Source of the DNA: Gnetum montanum
Lineage: Eukaryota; Streptophyta; Gnetopsida; Gnetales; Gnetaceae
Assembly (NCBI GenBank): GCA_015680685.1
Contig: MNCI01036208.1
Span: 382,698 to 446,697, forward strand
Direction of reading: 5' to 3'
Length of the DNA: 64,000 nt
A model generated the notes under the pieces. The model was given only the letters and a program-made list of their open reading frames with translations. It did no database searches and was not told where the DNA came from. Positions 1 to 12,399 of the stretch are shown here, piece by piece; position 1 is the first letter of the stretch; every line of letters begins with the position of its first letter. The position numbers and the translations under genes were made by a program.

Positions 1-1684
1 AGGCATTATAAGGACCGCGTAGACTAGGTAGTTGAACAAAATAGGAAATTTTCAACAACTCACAGTACTTGGCAAAGTTGGCTGAATCTCTTTAAAGTAA
101 GTCATTTGTAGTTTACATACAATGCAATCGTTACATTTCTCACAACCACACGCTGCAACAGCACACACACATACTCACATTACTACTGAGTTTATTTGGA
201 GGTATCTGGGCCTTGGTGTTGCCAGAGACCAGCAGGCACCTAAATCCTGTTCGAAGACACTCGTTGGCGGTCGCGTCCCAAACGGTCACCAACACAAACT
301 TGTAGGACTTAGAGCCCATCTCTTTGATCCTATCATTCTCAAGCTAGAACTCACAAGAGATGAAGCTTTCCAATAGCTTCAATAAAAATACCAAGAGACT
401 AATAATTTCAAGGAGATGACAATCTTTGAAGAGTTACTATTAGAAGCAATGGCCAATAACACTGACCATGACCTCTTTGAGATTCACAAAGAAAACCTAG
501 TACAAACACATAAGAACCATCACCTATAAAATATTAAGCAACAAAAAGATAAAATGATAAAGTAAATTAGCTAGTAGCAGGAATAGCTTGCCAAGGTGAA
601 CTTGAATCTAAGGAGGTTAGCTATAGAAAATAGAAATCTCTTGATAGAAGAGGTTCATACCCTTTGCAATTAAGGTCGCTGCCTGGAAGAATGAAGGCTT
701 GAAATACAAGCAAATGAAAATTTACTATAGGAACTAAGTCAAGATTCTTAAAGAGGTCAATGAAAAGGAAATCAAGTTGGCCAAGGTAGATTTGAAAAAG
801 GTCATCTAACAACCTCAATAGAGAGGCAATGTATGATAGCCCATCTTTGATGGACTAAAGCATATAACAAAGTAGAGATCCACCTAAATAAGATTTAAAT
901 CAAAGAGATGACTAAATATATGGATCTTTCCAACCTTTGATATGAAAAATTAGCAATGCTAATTGTGGGAAGACCTAGAGAAAAATTGGAAAGGTAGGTG
1001 GTCATCGCTTACCTCCTCTATGAGACAAAGTTCAAGCTCCATAAGGAGACCAAATAAAAGTTGAAATTGGCCAACAAAAAGCTTGAATTTCTTGAGATAA
1101 AATTCATTGATCAAATATCTACTACTAAGAACCTAGCTAGAAGAATAAGTACCTACTAGAAGTTGTAGAATCTTGCCCATACATTTGACAGTAAACACAA
1201 ATAATTTGCAACCTAGTTCATCAACATGAAGGAGATGTTTCCAACACTTCCATGCCCATGGGATAGTCCAACACAAACACATCTATATGAAGCAACCTAA
1301 ATTATGCATATTCCAAGTGACAAAGAGGAGAAGATGAAAGCATTCATGGATGCCTTTCAGTTTTTGGTAGCAAAAATAGCAATAATGGGATAACCAACAC
1401 CTCTAGTAGTACTAGAATATGATGAAGGATATTCCACACCATAGGAGCCTCCACCTCTAAGCATACTATGAAGACTTTATCCCATTTCTATCCATTCAAT
1501 AGGCATCTACCACTTTTTTTTCAGTTATCCTCATTCTTTGTAAATTGCACCAATTTTGTAATCCATACCACATGACACTTAAAATTCAATTGGTTACTTA
1601 ATCCCATACTTTTCCAAATTTTGTAAGAAACTCGATCCCATTTTTGTTCACTTAAGGATGAATTTTTAATGAATCATGGGGGTA
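1..1684 (+). pseudogene. Element G: 3' part of coiled-coil accessory ORF and 3' untranslated region
   Basis: This is a heavily decayed copy of the accessory ORF that is better preserved in element A at 38470-41280. The shared landmarks run in the same order: a CA-rich stretch near 150-180, Lys/Glu/Leu-rich helical coding near 420-1150, and a stretch near 1225-1265 that reads like the A-copy motif MFPQLPCPWEVP (A at about 41080-41115). The 3' leader up to 1684 ends in a purine-rich tract (atcatgggggta) that matches the polypurine tract before the LTRs of A. Many in-frame stops are present. The element's 5' half lies outside the window. The function of the accessory protein is unknown. Confidence 0.6.
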
Positions 1685-2553
1685 TGATGAAATGTCAAAT
1701 AAGGTGACTATGTTGACACATGATTGTCAATGTATCTTACAATGCGTTGACAAATGTGCATCGATGCTAATCTAATCATTACCTATATAAGTGCCCATAG
1801 CCACTACATTTATGGCACCATTTGGTTGATACCTTAGCCAAACTCTTACAGTCTTTTTTTCTATTTGATAAAACTTAGTGAACCTTTTTCTTAAGTACCT
1901 ACAGCATGGATCAAATTAATTGTATGGCATTTTATTTAAGTGCAATATGTACCTAAAAATAGTTGCATGAACAATAATAAAATTAAGATTTCTTCTATCC
2001 ATTGGAACACTTGGATTAGCTTAACTTTATTTTCTAATGTTTTACTTTGAATGCAATTTACTTTCTTGTTCTTAAGCACTTAATATTCTAATTCATAATT
2101 AACATGAGTACAACCACTTTGAGTATATTATACTAATACTTAGTAAGCCTAGCAGTGAGTAGTTAGTATACCCAATAGTAAACACTTGGAAATCCAACAA
2201 TGTTAGTATACATTTAGGATGTGTACGAAAAGCGAGAATGGATGCTTTAATTTTAGGATAGTTTAGTTAAATAATTAGCTAATTTAAACAATGAAACCTT
2301 CATTTATTTAATCATTTTGTAGATGAAAAATAATAAAAATTATAAAAATAATTATCTTATATCTCAGTCAAACTTAATCATACAAATGAGTTAACATAAG
2401 TGAGGATTGACAAGACGATGACTAATAATCACATCTTTCGCACCTAAGAATATAAGCCACTTAGGTAAAATGTAGTTCACATAATTTGACCAAATGGCAT
2501 GTACACACTAGTGATTCGTATGGTTTAGCATAGGAAATAGTTGCTACTCATCA
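1685..2553 (+). repeat. 3' LTR of element G
   Basis: The repeat begins TGATGAAATG right after a polypurine tract and ends GCTACTCATCA, the family's LTR ends. A TATA-like cctatataag lies near 1788. The second half aligns by eye with the R-U5 part of the element A LTR (around 33900-34370), including the 'acttggtaa' and 'catttaggatgtgtac' region. The U3 part is different from the GATATC-rich U3 of A, D, E and H and instead repeats TTGACA-like words. No partner LTR is in the window, so this is the right end of a truncated or off-window element. Confidence 0.7.
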
Positions 2554-5500
2554 ATTATTATATTTATTACATAAAAGGGTTATAACATTTTTGGGATATG
2601 AGTCACAATATTTCATTTTGTTGATTATAAAGCTAATTATTATATAAGCTTAACTTACATGAAGTTCAACATTCTTATTTAGGCATTAGTTTCATAACAT
2701 TTTTTGTTATTTTATTAAGAATTTAATGTGTATGAATAACTAGGAATGTACAAATATATTCATTATGGTCAATCATAAAGAATCAAACACACATATAGGA
2801 AACTTCCATTTCCTCACAAATTTGTATAAAAATATAATCATCTTAAGAAAATTGAATAATATATTCTATATTAATTCAAGGTTAAAATAACATACATCAT
2901 GGTAGAATCAAGTTTAACAAGTAAACAACCAAAGGTGAAAACCCAAGCTTGTGGCTACAATAGAGGTAGTGGAACTTCAATCATAACAAAAGAGTCTACT
3001 TTCATTAGAGAAGTTGAAACTAAACTTGAAGTTGTAAGTAGAGTTATTTGGATAAAACATTTCTCAATACAATTAAAATTTCAAAATTTTTATAAAGTTT
3101 AAATTTAACTTAATTTATAAATATGGGATTAGGAGTTGACCCCATGACTTTGTAGTTTCTAAATATAACTCTTAATCCTTTTCCTACTAGCCACCATGTC
3201 AACCATTAAGGTTACAATAATGAAAGTTAACTTATTAAATTTATTACTATAAAAAATTTTAGCACATTGCATGCTTAATTGCAGTAATGCATGATGGGTT
3301 TGAATTATAGTGGGACATCCTACTACACTCACACACAGCTCACAACCATGGCACACATATGTAACCTTCTTTTCTCCTTCCCTTATTCACCATTACCAAA
3401 GACAAAGGATTAAATCCTTGCTACCTATGCATGTCATTGATCCTACCTCTTTGTGCTACCATGGTACTTGCATTTGATGTTGTGCCTTGTCTTACACCTA
3501 CATCCTCATGCTTTATTGTTACTACTTTTCAATCCTTGCCACCTATACCACTAATGTCTATCTATGCTACTATCTTATGCGATCATGTGCATCTAACAAA
3601 AACCCTCATTTCCAAAATCTTTACTAGAATTTAATGTTCATAGACACTATGAGTACCTCAAACCTGTATCAACTTAGAGCTCATGGGTATTGCATGCACT
3701 CCATGTCTATACCTAACCAAGTGCTAGGCACACCGTAGATCCCTATTGAAAATGGATGGTAAATTGGTTTTGAAAGATGAATTTCAAATTTCAAGTTCAA
3801 ATATGAGCTTGTGGCAATATTTGACTAACCAACTCAAATTGGTTCAAAGGTAATAGAAGAGATAAAATTACAAAGTTAAGCATGTTGGTTCTAGAGTACT
3901 GTTGAGATGGATGACTTCCCAAGAAGCTCTTGAGAAGTTTCAAAATTCATGACCAATTTTTTTAACTTTGAAAGCTTGTAATTTTTGATTCCATAAGCAT
4001 TTTTTGACAAATGAGTAGTTATTTCTAGTAGATTTCATCCTCTTGGATGTAATGACAAAGTCAAATTTTCCATATAAGACCCTAAAAATTAATTTTAATC
4101 CCCTCTCCTAAATTATGCTTTAATAGGCTTGGGACATCTAGGCATTCAATGTCCATTTTAAACATTTTTTTGCCTTCTAAATCCAATGGTGAAGACAAAT
4201 TAGTCATTTGAAAAGCTAATAATCAAATGGTAATTTTAGCCATACTTTAGTAGGCCCATAACCTATAATGACTAATCATATTTAACAATTTGACCATTAG
4301 GAATAAAAAATCTAACTTCTTTTTAACTATCTAGGATCTTAGAATTATGTAACTAAGATATATGTAAGGTTAGACCTAGGCTAATAATTGCTAGTGAATC
4401 GTTAGTTACACTACTAGAGTCAATGTCCTAAGGGAGGTAAAAAATCATTAATAGCATAGGGAACTAAGCCAAATCATGACTATTACCAATCTAAGAAATT
4501 TTGATTGAAGAATCAGTTGGCAAACCATAACAAAAAGAAGGTTTAAGTCAATGCAGCAAGAAATTAAATCATTAAACAAAGATTGACCATCATGGAGAAT
4601 CATAACCTTGTTCTAAAAAGGCATCTAATATTTATGAGAGAAAATGAGTCAAGAGATAATCCAAGAATACAAATGAAAGTTGCATATATAACGTGTTTTC
4701 AAGATCCTTAACTAATGAAAGACAACATCCTATCCACCTTAGGCCTTGCACTAGCCCGAATACTAATACCCATGTATCTTTATAGAAACATAAGATATGA
4801 ATGTTGATGTGTTATGTTTACAAGAAGTCCTACCATGATAATTTCTCTACCAATTTCAGCTTGATCTAAGAAAGTTGGGATACAAAGACATCTATAAGTA
4901 AAAAGTATCTTATAATGGTTTTTCCTATGACTCATCTAAACCAATCTATTATAAAATCATAACATGGCTGATTGCATAATTTTCTACAAACTTTTAAGTT
5001 TGAGTTAATACAAAGGTTCAAATGAAGATTAGAAACAATTTTTAAAATTCTTGAACTTTGAGCCATGGGGAATAAAGAACAATTGAGATTCTAAAGAAGC
5101 AACATAGCCACAACATTGGTATTGAAGATGTAATCATCATAAAAATATATATCTTAATAACATACATTTGATTATGGATTCAACATATCCAAATATTAGA
5201 CTTTGTCAAGTAACTTATTTGGTCAATCAAATCAATAAAAGCTTAAAGCAGAAGCTATTCGTAACCTATCCCTATCCTGACTTAGTATCATTTATCCTTT
5301 GTGAAGATCTCAATGCAAAAGCTAGAACTTAAGTTCATCAATTCTTAAAATACAAAAGTTTGAAAGAGCATATGGAAGAGGAACCCAATTTGAAGAAGAT
5401 GTTTTCATCCATTCATCATACAATTCCTTTAATAATTCATACTCTACCTACTTTGAATCCTTAGTCGATAACTTAAATTTCCAAATTTGAGAACAAATGA

Positions 5501-6974
5501 TGCTAATGAATTACGTCCATCAAGGGTCATAGTTTACTAATTATGCTACCATGATTACTAAAGATAGGCTAACATCCTTCTTCATCAAGACTTTAGATTA
5601 TATTTGGTATGACACCCAATTCTTCCAAATTACCAAGCTATTGGATTTAATTCCTAAGGAAGAAGTTAAGAAGTAAGATCAAGCCCTACTATCTCAAATA
5701 AGGTCCTTTGATCACATAGCCCATATGGTGGAACTACGACTACATTGCTTGATCCTAGAGGTTGATGAAAATCAAGTTTCTTAAACTTACTTTTATTACT
5801 TGGTTTTTCATTTTTCTTTACTTATTAAACTTATATTTCTAAATTAGGTAATTGAAATATTTTAGGTAATACAATTGGAAATAATAATTTCTCTTATCTT
5901 AAGTAATTAGAAATATGAGTTGCATTTTGTGTAATCCTGATTAGGACTACTAATTGGTGATTGATAGATTTTTAATTCACCTCTTATCATTACCTAAAGA
6001 TTGAGGTAAGTATTGACACGAAAATTTTATTTTCTCTAAAAACTTTTCTTCCTTCCATTTGTATTTGTAGAATAAGTGGGAGAATTTTAAATTTCAATCC
6101 CTCTTAAAAGAACAAATCAAAGCATTGAAACATTAAAGCATGAAGAGGACACTGAAGTAGGTAGAAACAACCTTAATGTGGACTTGTTCGAGGAGGAACA
6201 AAAGTTAAGAGGGGTAGTTTTTCATATTCCTATTCGCAAATGGAACTATTTTATAACAAAGATGGTGTTGCTTAGTAACAAATGATGTAATTATTGTAAT
6301 AATAGGCATGTCTCTTAAGGTGACCTTTCAAGATTTGACTTGAGGTATTTATACTCAATATTTACAGGTCAAATTAGCATGGAGTTGTAGACTTGGTAAA
6401 GGTGAGTAATAAGTACTAGGTGAAGCAAGACAGAAAGATGCTTGATTATTTATTTTGATCAAGTATAGGCCTAACCATAGTAACAGTGCTAAATTTCCTC
6501 TAAGGAATAGATGTTAAAGGAAGATAACCCTAAGGAACCCTCAAAGCATAACCCAGATACATTATTTCTACATTAATAAAATTCCTATTTATTTCCTTCT
6601 ACTTTTTCCCTATGCATTCATTATGCATAATGTCAAATGTTATGTATATTTGACATTTTTCCATTATATCTAGGAATACGATGTCACACTACTAGTTACA
6701 ACAACTTTGTAGTTGCTAGTCCAAAATTGGAAATATATCATCTTGATCTTTAATTGAAGCCAAATTCAAGGGATAGACTCCATAATATCTCTAAACACTA
6801 AGAATGTAGGAAAATACAACTGAAAAATTGAACACTAAGAGGTGTTCCTACACCAACCTTTCCACCCTTTGAAAATTGAACTCATGTAAATAAAGAAGTT
6901 AGGGTAATGCTAACAACCTACTCAACCAATTAGGGTTCATGGACTTAATTGGCATCAAAAATGCCTTAACCCTT
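2554..6974. other. Gene-free AT-rich stretch
   Basis: I see no gene, RNA or recognisable element domain here. Reading frames are short and show no family motif. The sequence is AT-rich and probably very old repeat debris. A weak protein-like stretch near 5150-5780 has too many stops to assign. Confidence 0.5.
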
Positions 6975-7500
6975 TCAATGGATCATATACTCAAATCTCT
7001 TTGTGCTCTGGATGCTTAAAGCATATCTCTTCTTCAATACAATTGCTTTCCTCGTCCTTGAATACTTTGGAACAATAATGATAGCCTTCAATTTCTTCAT
7101 GCTATCCTTCAAGGCTTGATTATCACTTGGCTCATGATAATGGATCATATATACAACATTAAACATAAAAGACATGCTAATATCATTAGGCATTAGGATC
7201 TCAAAAGTATTTTCATTAATTTTATTCTATATTTTAAAAGGCCTCATCTTCCTAGCTTTAATTGGAAGAAATTGATTTCCATCAATTCTTCTTGTGAAAA
7301 TGAATCCATATCAGTTACCAACTTTGAATCTGGGCTTCTTCTTATCATCAATCCTCTTTTGGAATACAACCTTAACCTTCTTTACTAACCTATATCTTAC
7401 TTGAAAATGCAAATGCTTAATATCTTGTATAAATTTAATACTTAATTAAGTCTTCCCATGAAAATGTTTTACATCCTTCAACACTTTAGAACTAAAATCA
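6975..7500 (-). pseudogene. Ty3/gypsy chromovirus pol remnant (integrase C-terminus)
   Basis: On the minus strand, from about 7440 down to 6975, the translation runs through a basic 'YRLVKKVKVVFQKRIDDKKK' stretch, then 'RPRFKVGN'-like and 'ARKMRPFKI..KINENTFEI' segments, then 'FNVVYMIHYHEP'. This is the order of the integrase C-terminal GPY/F module of chromoviruses (GPF.VL.KINDNAY...FNVSDL.PY). The glycine of GPF is replaced by Arg, and stops interrupt the frame. No LTR or other domain of this element is visible nearby, so it is an isolated fragment. Confidence 0.6.
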
Positions 7501-7639
7501 TAATTTGCCTCAAAAGTACTCTTTGTAATGATGGAATGAAATGCATTGTTATAAGAGCATGGTAAACCACCTATAGATAAAATTCTCTCAATGGTTTATC
7601 AATCTAGTCTTTGAAGCAAAAATTTCTTTGATAGGGAAT

Positions 7640-10600
7640 GATCTGAAAATTAAAAATACTAATATCTCTTAGTATGTAGAAACTATGAAGAATTCTAAAG
7701 CTTTTTATTTTGATTTACCTAATGATTTATATGAATCCTTATCAAAACGTATCACTACACGATACATATTTCTGCAAATTATTAGATTTATTTTCCTAAA
7801 TAAAGGTTTTACACTAGTGATTTAGGTAATTCTTGAATGCTATGAAATTAATGTTTTACATTTTTGCTAGTGTTCTAAATGTTTTTTTTCCTTGTTGAAT
7901 TGATGAATTCTAAAATGGTTGAAAAATCATTAGACCTTAGAGTCTTTATGGATCAATGTAATACTTTTATTACTTGAAAATGGAATGTGGATTTTGATTT
8001 ATATTCTTCCAATTATTCTAAAATTCTGTATTGGATTGAATTAGAAAGTCTTTCTCTTATTTTTCAAATAATTTTTAGAAAAGGTAAATAATGGTAGTTT
8101 TTAGCAATTACAGATAAAATTTTCTTCAACAAGTTCTTAATATTTTACTAATCCTTTATATTCTAAAGATGTTAGTAAACTTTTGATATCTAAAAAGAAT
8201 TCCTTTTTAAAAAAATTTAGTCAGGACCAACAATGAAAATACTAATGCAGATGAATTTCACTCAATGCAACATAAAAAAAAGCTTGCAAATACTACTTTG
8301 AATTTAAAAACCTCAAAGATATCTCTTTCTCTTTCTACTTCTACTACTATTCCAAGTATTTTTAATGAACCAATGTTTTCCACTTATTGGTAACATGGAT
8401 TGTAAGATAAATATTGAGCTTGAAAAATCAAGGGTGGGGACCTCCTTCTCTACATCTTAATGTTAGTTTTATCATGGAATGTTTGGGGCCTTTTTAATAG
8501 ATCCCAAGTAAAGATTACTTCAGAGTATCTTTTAAATCAGCATTTATCTATGGATTTTCTTTTCTTGCAAGAAATTAAGATTTCAGCTCATGATATTAAT
8601 TTTGTTTGTAAATGAATTTTAAAAAATTACATTTATTTTGGCTACTCATGAAGTTAAAAAAGGATGTGTTTATATTCTTGTTAATAAAAATTAGATTGGA
8701 AAAATTTTGAATTTTGGTTTTGACAATCTTAGAAGAGGTATTTGGATTATTTGTCATAGTGAAAAAGGTAACCTTGGACTTTATAATGTTTATGCTCCTA
8801 ATAATTTGAAAGTTCAATTAGAGGTTTAGAAATATCTTTATAAGGTTCCTTGGATTATTAGAGGTGATTTTAATATGTATGAAAGTCATTTAGATAAGCT
8901 TGATGGTCTTTCCCCTAATATGTCTTCTCAAGAAAAAGAAGATTGGTGTCACTTCAAAGAAAAATATTTTCTTTTTGATGTTAGTGATTATTCCCATCTC
9001 ATTCAAATGAGAAGCATTATATTTAGTGTAATTATCAATAAGGAAATGATAGAATTTATTATCAACTTGGTAGATTTTACATCTCTAATGTTTCCTTTTG
9101 TAATCCTACAAGAAAAGTAGAAGTCCATAAAGATGCTACTTTATCAAATCATTTTCCTATTAGCATTTTCTCTCTGATATCAGTTCTTCATCCTATTGTA
9201 AGCATGAGCTTTTTCATATAAATTTTAATATGTTTATAGGATCTAGTAGGAAAAATATTTCGAAGTCTTTGTACAATGCAGGAAAAAAAGCCTATTGGTA
9301 ATATTGGTTGGATTAACTGGTGACAACAAACTACTTGTAGAGTCAGAAATTGTGCTGGATGATTTGGAAAGCAATTTGCTAAGTATAAGCATCAAGTTAA
9401 AAAATATATTAAAGAATATATAAATTAAATACAAATTATTTTAGACTAAAATCCCTTGATTTTAAAACTCAGAAAGCCTTGACTAAAGCTTATTATGGTA
9501 AAAAATGTGGGGATACTTTTGAAGCTAAAAGTGCTCTCATTAAAAATTGCATAGGTTTGCTAAAAATTGAACATAAACCATGTAAGGAATTTTTTAAATT
9601 TCTAAAAAGTAAGGTTCAAGGACCTAAATTGGAATCACTTTATACAAATAATTCTATCATTAAGGATCCTAAGACTATTAACAATTTTTTGACAAAGTAT
9701 TTTTCTTCTATTTTTTCTTCTAAAGATTTTAGCAAGGAATCCTTCAAGACCTTTAGTATGCATATTCCTCATCTTATTATAGAAGTATTCTTGAATTAAA
9801 AATTACAGCAAAAGAAATCATAGTAACCTTTAGTTTAGTAGATAGTAAAACTCCAAGTTTTGATGGTATTTCTATTGATATTTTTAAGAAGAATTGGAAC
9901 ATCATTAGAGATGATCTCTTTCATGTTTTCCAAGAAGCCATTAAAAACGTTTTTCTTGGTAAAAATATTAATAAAGATCTGATTCATCAATGGAGATCTT
10001 CAACATATTGTTAATTGAAGGGTTATTACTCTTCTTAGCAATACCTATAAAATTTTAGCTAAATGCATAACTTTCCCAATTCATAAGGTTATTGAAGATA
10101 TAATCAAACCTAAGCAAATTGGTTTTTGTTAAAGGTAGACATCTTAAATAATGTTATTACAAGTTAGGAGACAATGTAGTGGGCTTATGATACTAACCAA
10201 GACATTGCTTTTATTAAATTAGATTATGCCAAAGCTTATGATAGTATTAAATGAACTTTCATTATCTTTTGTCTTTATAAACTAGAATTTGATAATTATT
10301 TTATTTGACTTGTCCATATCCTACTCGCTAATGCTAACGTTCAAGTTACTACTAATTTTGGATTACATTGCTTCTTTTTTCTTCAATGGTTAGTTCATCA
10401 AGGTTGTGCTCTAGCTCCCTATCTTTTTATTGTTGCTACAAATTTTTTTACATAATATTTATTATGATCTACAATGTAATTTCATTAAGGGAATTTCAAT
10501 TAATGATCAAGATACACAATTGCTTAGTATGCACCTTGCAAATAATTTTTTTTATGATCAACAATTCTCTATAACATATCAATACTCTTTTAGCTAAAAT

Positions 10601-11022
10601 GAAGGATTATCTATCTCTTGAATCAATTCACAAAAATCAACTACTTATTGTAATGGCAATATTGATGAGTGGATTACTCTCAGGTCTTGAAAAATCTTGA
10701 GAAAAGATTCTGTTTTCAAAATTTTAGCAATACCTTTTTCTTGGGCTCATTCTAAAACTTCTTATGTGAGAATTGATCATATTATTGATTGGTTTCTTTG
10801 CTCTACTATGTAACATAGAAAAGGTTTTTTAGTAGTTGTTTGGGATATTTGCACTAGTAGCAAGAAAGATGGAGGACTTAGTCTCATTAATTATTATAAC
10901 CAGGGTATTTCTCTTGTAGCAAAATGAATTGTAAAGTGTATTGATGAAGATGATGTTCTGATGCTCCTTTTAAGAAATAAACTTACACAAAAAAAAACCT
11001 AAGAATGATGATAGTTGGTCTT
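7640..11022 (+). mobile_element. LINE F, 5' part (ORF1 fragment, endonuclease, reverse transcriptase)
   Basis: This is a plant L1-type non-LTR retrotransposon. About 7650-8100 reads like the N-terminal domain of plant LINE ORF1 (AFYFDLPNDLYESLSKRI, then KWNVDFDLYSSNYSKI). The ORF2 endonuclease starts near 8460 with LVLSWNVWGL. Reverse transcriptase words follow: TPSFDGISIDIFK (about 9850), IKLDYAKAYDSIK (about 10215) and HQGCALAPYLFI (about 10395). Frameshifts and stops are frequent. The copy breaks off at 11022 inside ORF2 (NDDSWS) and resumes at 30117, after a nested LTR-element block. It is non-functional. Confidence 0.8.
11018..11022. other. Target-site duplication GTCTT, left copy
   Basis: The five bases GTCTT sit directly before the LTR at 11023. 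They recur directly after the LTR that ends at 30111 (copy at 30112-30116). Removing everything between joins two halves of the LINE F ORF2 in one frame. Confidence 0.75.
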
Positions 11023-11848
11023 TGATGAGCAGTGAGGTACCCCTACATCCAACCATATGAGTCAAAAATGTTCATGCACGATCCAATCAAATTCTGTGGA
11101 TGGGACTAGTAGTGTATCTATTTTGTTATACCTTGAACACAGTTCACTGTCTTCTCACTTGAATTAGTGGTAACTTTGTTATGTATGGTTTAGTCCAAAG
11201 TGAGGTCTATCATGTTATCTAATCTTATGCTACTCCTAATGACAATAAAGAGATAAATTAATTAAGCTAATGAATAATGGAAAGTAAAACCTAAACTATC
11301 CTATGTGCAATGAATATTCATTGAACTCCATATAACCACCACTAGAATTATCAAGCATGTGTCACTAGGTTTGCCAAATAATACACTGCTAGATTACCAA
11401 GTATGTACACTTAGGCACTTGTGATTAGCTATACTCATTTTGCTTAATGAGATGAATCATGAAGGGTAATAAATGGAAACATTAACTAAGGAAAATAGTA
11501 AATAATGAAATAATAAGTAGATGCTACAATGATGGAGGTAATCTCGATCTTTATTTCTAGTCATGTAACATGTCCAAGTACATCACACTTGAATAAGGAT
11601 GTCATACAATTACAAACATCACACTACAGGCATGCATTGGGAATAACAAAACTTGAATTTAGAAATCTAAGAAAGACTATCAAAAACTAGCAACTAAAAA
11701 TATCCCCCAACCATGCACCTAACTATTGTATTTATAGGCTAACACAAAGGAGATGATATCGAATATCCAACATCATTTCTTAGGACCCAATATAAGGACC
11801 TCAATATTAGATATCCGATATAAGGATTGATGTAATCATAACTTATCA
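11023..11848 (-). repeat. 3' LTR of element D
   Basis: Seen on the + strand, the repeat begins TGATGAGCAGTGAGGTACCCC and ends AACTTATCA. On the minus strand it therefore starts TGATAAG and ends in the family's CTCATCA. A U3 block with GATATC/ATATT words lies near 11755-11830, and a TATA-like tataggcta lies near 11733. The repeat resembles the partial LTR at 18452-18758 much more than the E LTRs. Examples are 'gggactagtagtgtatcta' and 'ctactcctaatgacaataaag'. So these two are the pair of element D. Confidence 0.8.
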
Positions 11849-12399
11849 AACCCCCAAGACTAAATGAAAACTCATCCTTGAGTTAAATAAAATGAGGAAC
11901 AAGTTCTTTACAAAATGTTGGGAAGGTATGGAATTATTGACTAGCTCGAATAATAAAACAAATAAATGGACTCTTACATGTCACAATGGTGCTTCACAAA
12001 ACTTTGGGACACAATATTACAAGACCTATAATAAGGGAAGCTCATGTAGTTCCCAAAGGTGGTGGCTCCTCCATTGGTCACTTCCCTTTTTCATCATGCT
12101 TCTAAAATTGGTAATGGTTGAGGAGTGACTATAACTTTTCTTCTTCTATCCATGGGTTTTGTACCATCTAGGCTATTGAACCAATGTGTGCTAGCATTAG
12201 TACATTCCAAGGGCATGGTAGCTATGAAAACATTTTGTTGGCCTTCACATACTAGGTAGCAAATTGTTGTCACTCTTCTTCAAATGCTCTAGCCTTTTCT
12301 TTGAATTCATGATAATCTGTGAATCTCTTGGCTAGGTCTAAAGCGACATCCTTTTGTCCATGGTAGCAAGTTTTAACCACTTGAAGTTCTGAGTTTACA

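Noticed and set aside
122-376. 84-codon plus-strand frame as a gene
   Set aside because: It falls in the decayed accessory ORF of element G, shows no family, and includes a CA-repeat that inflates openness.
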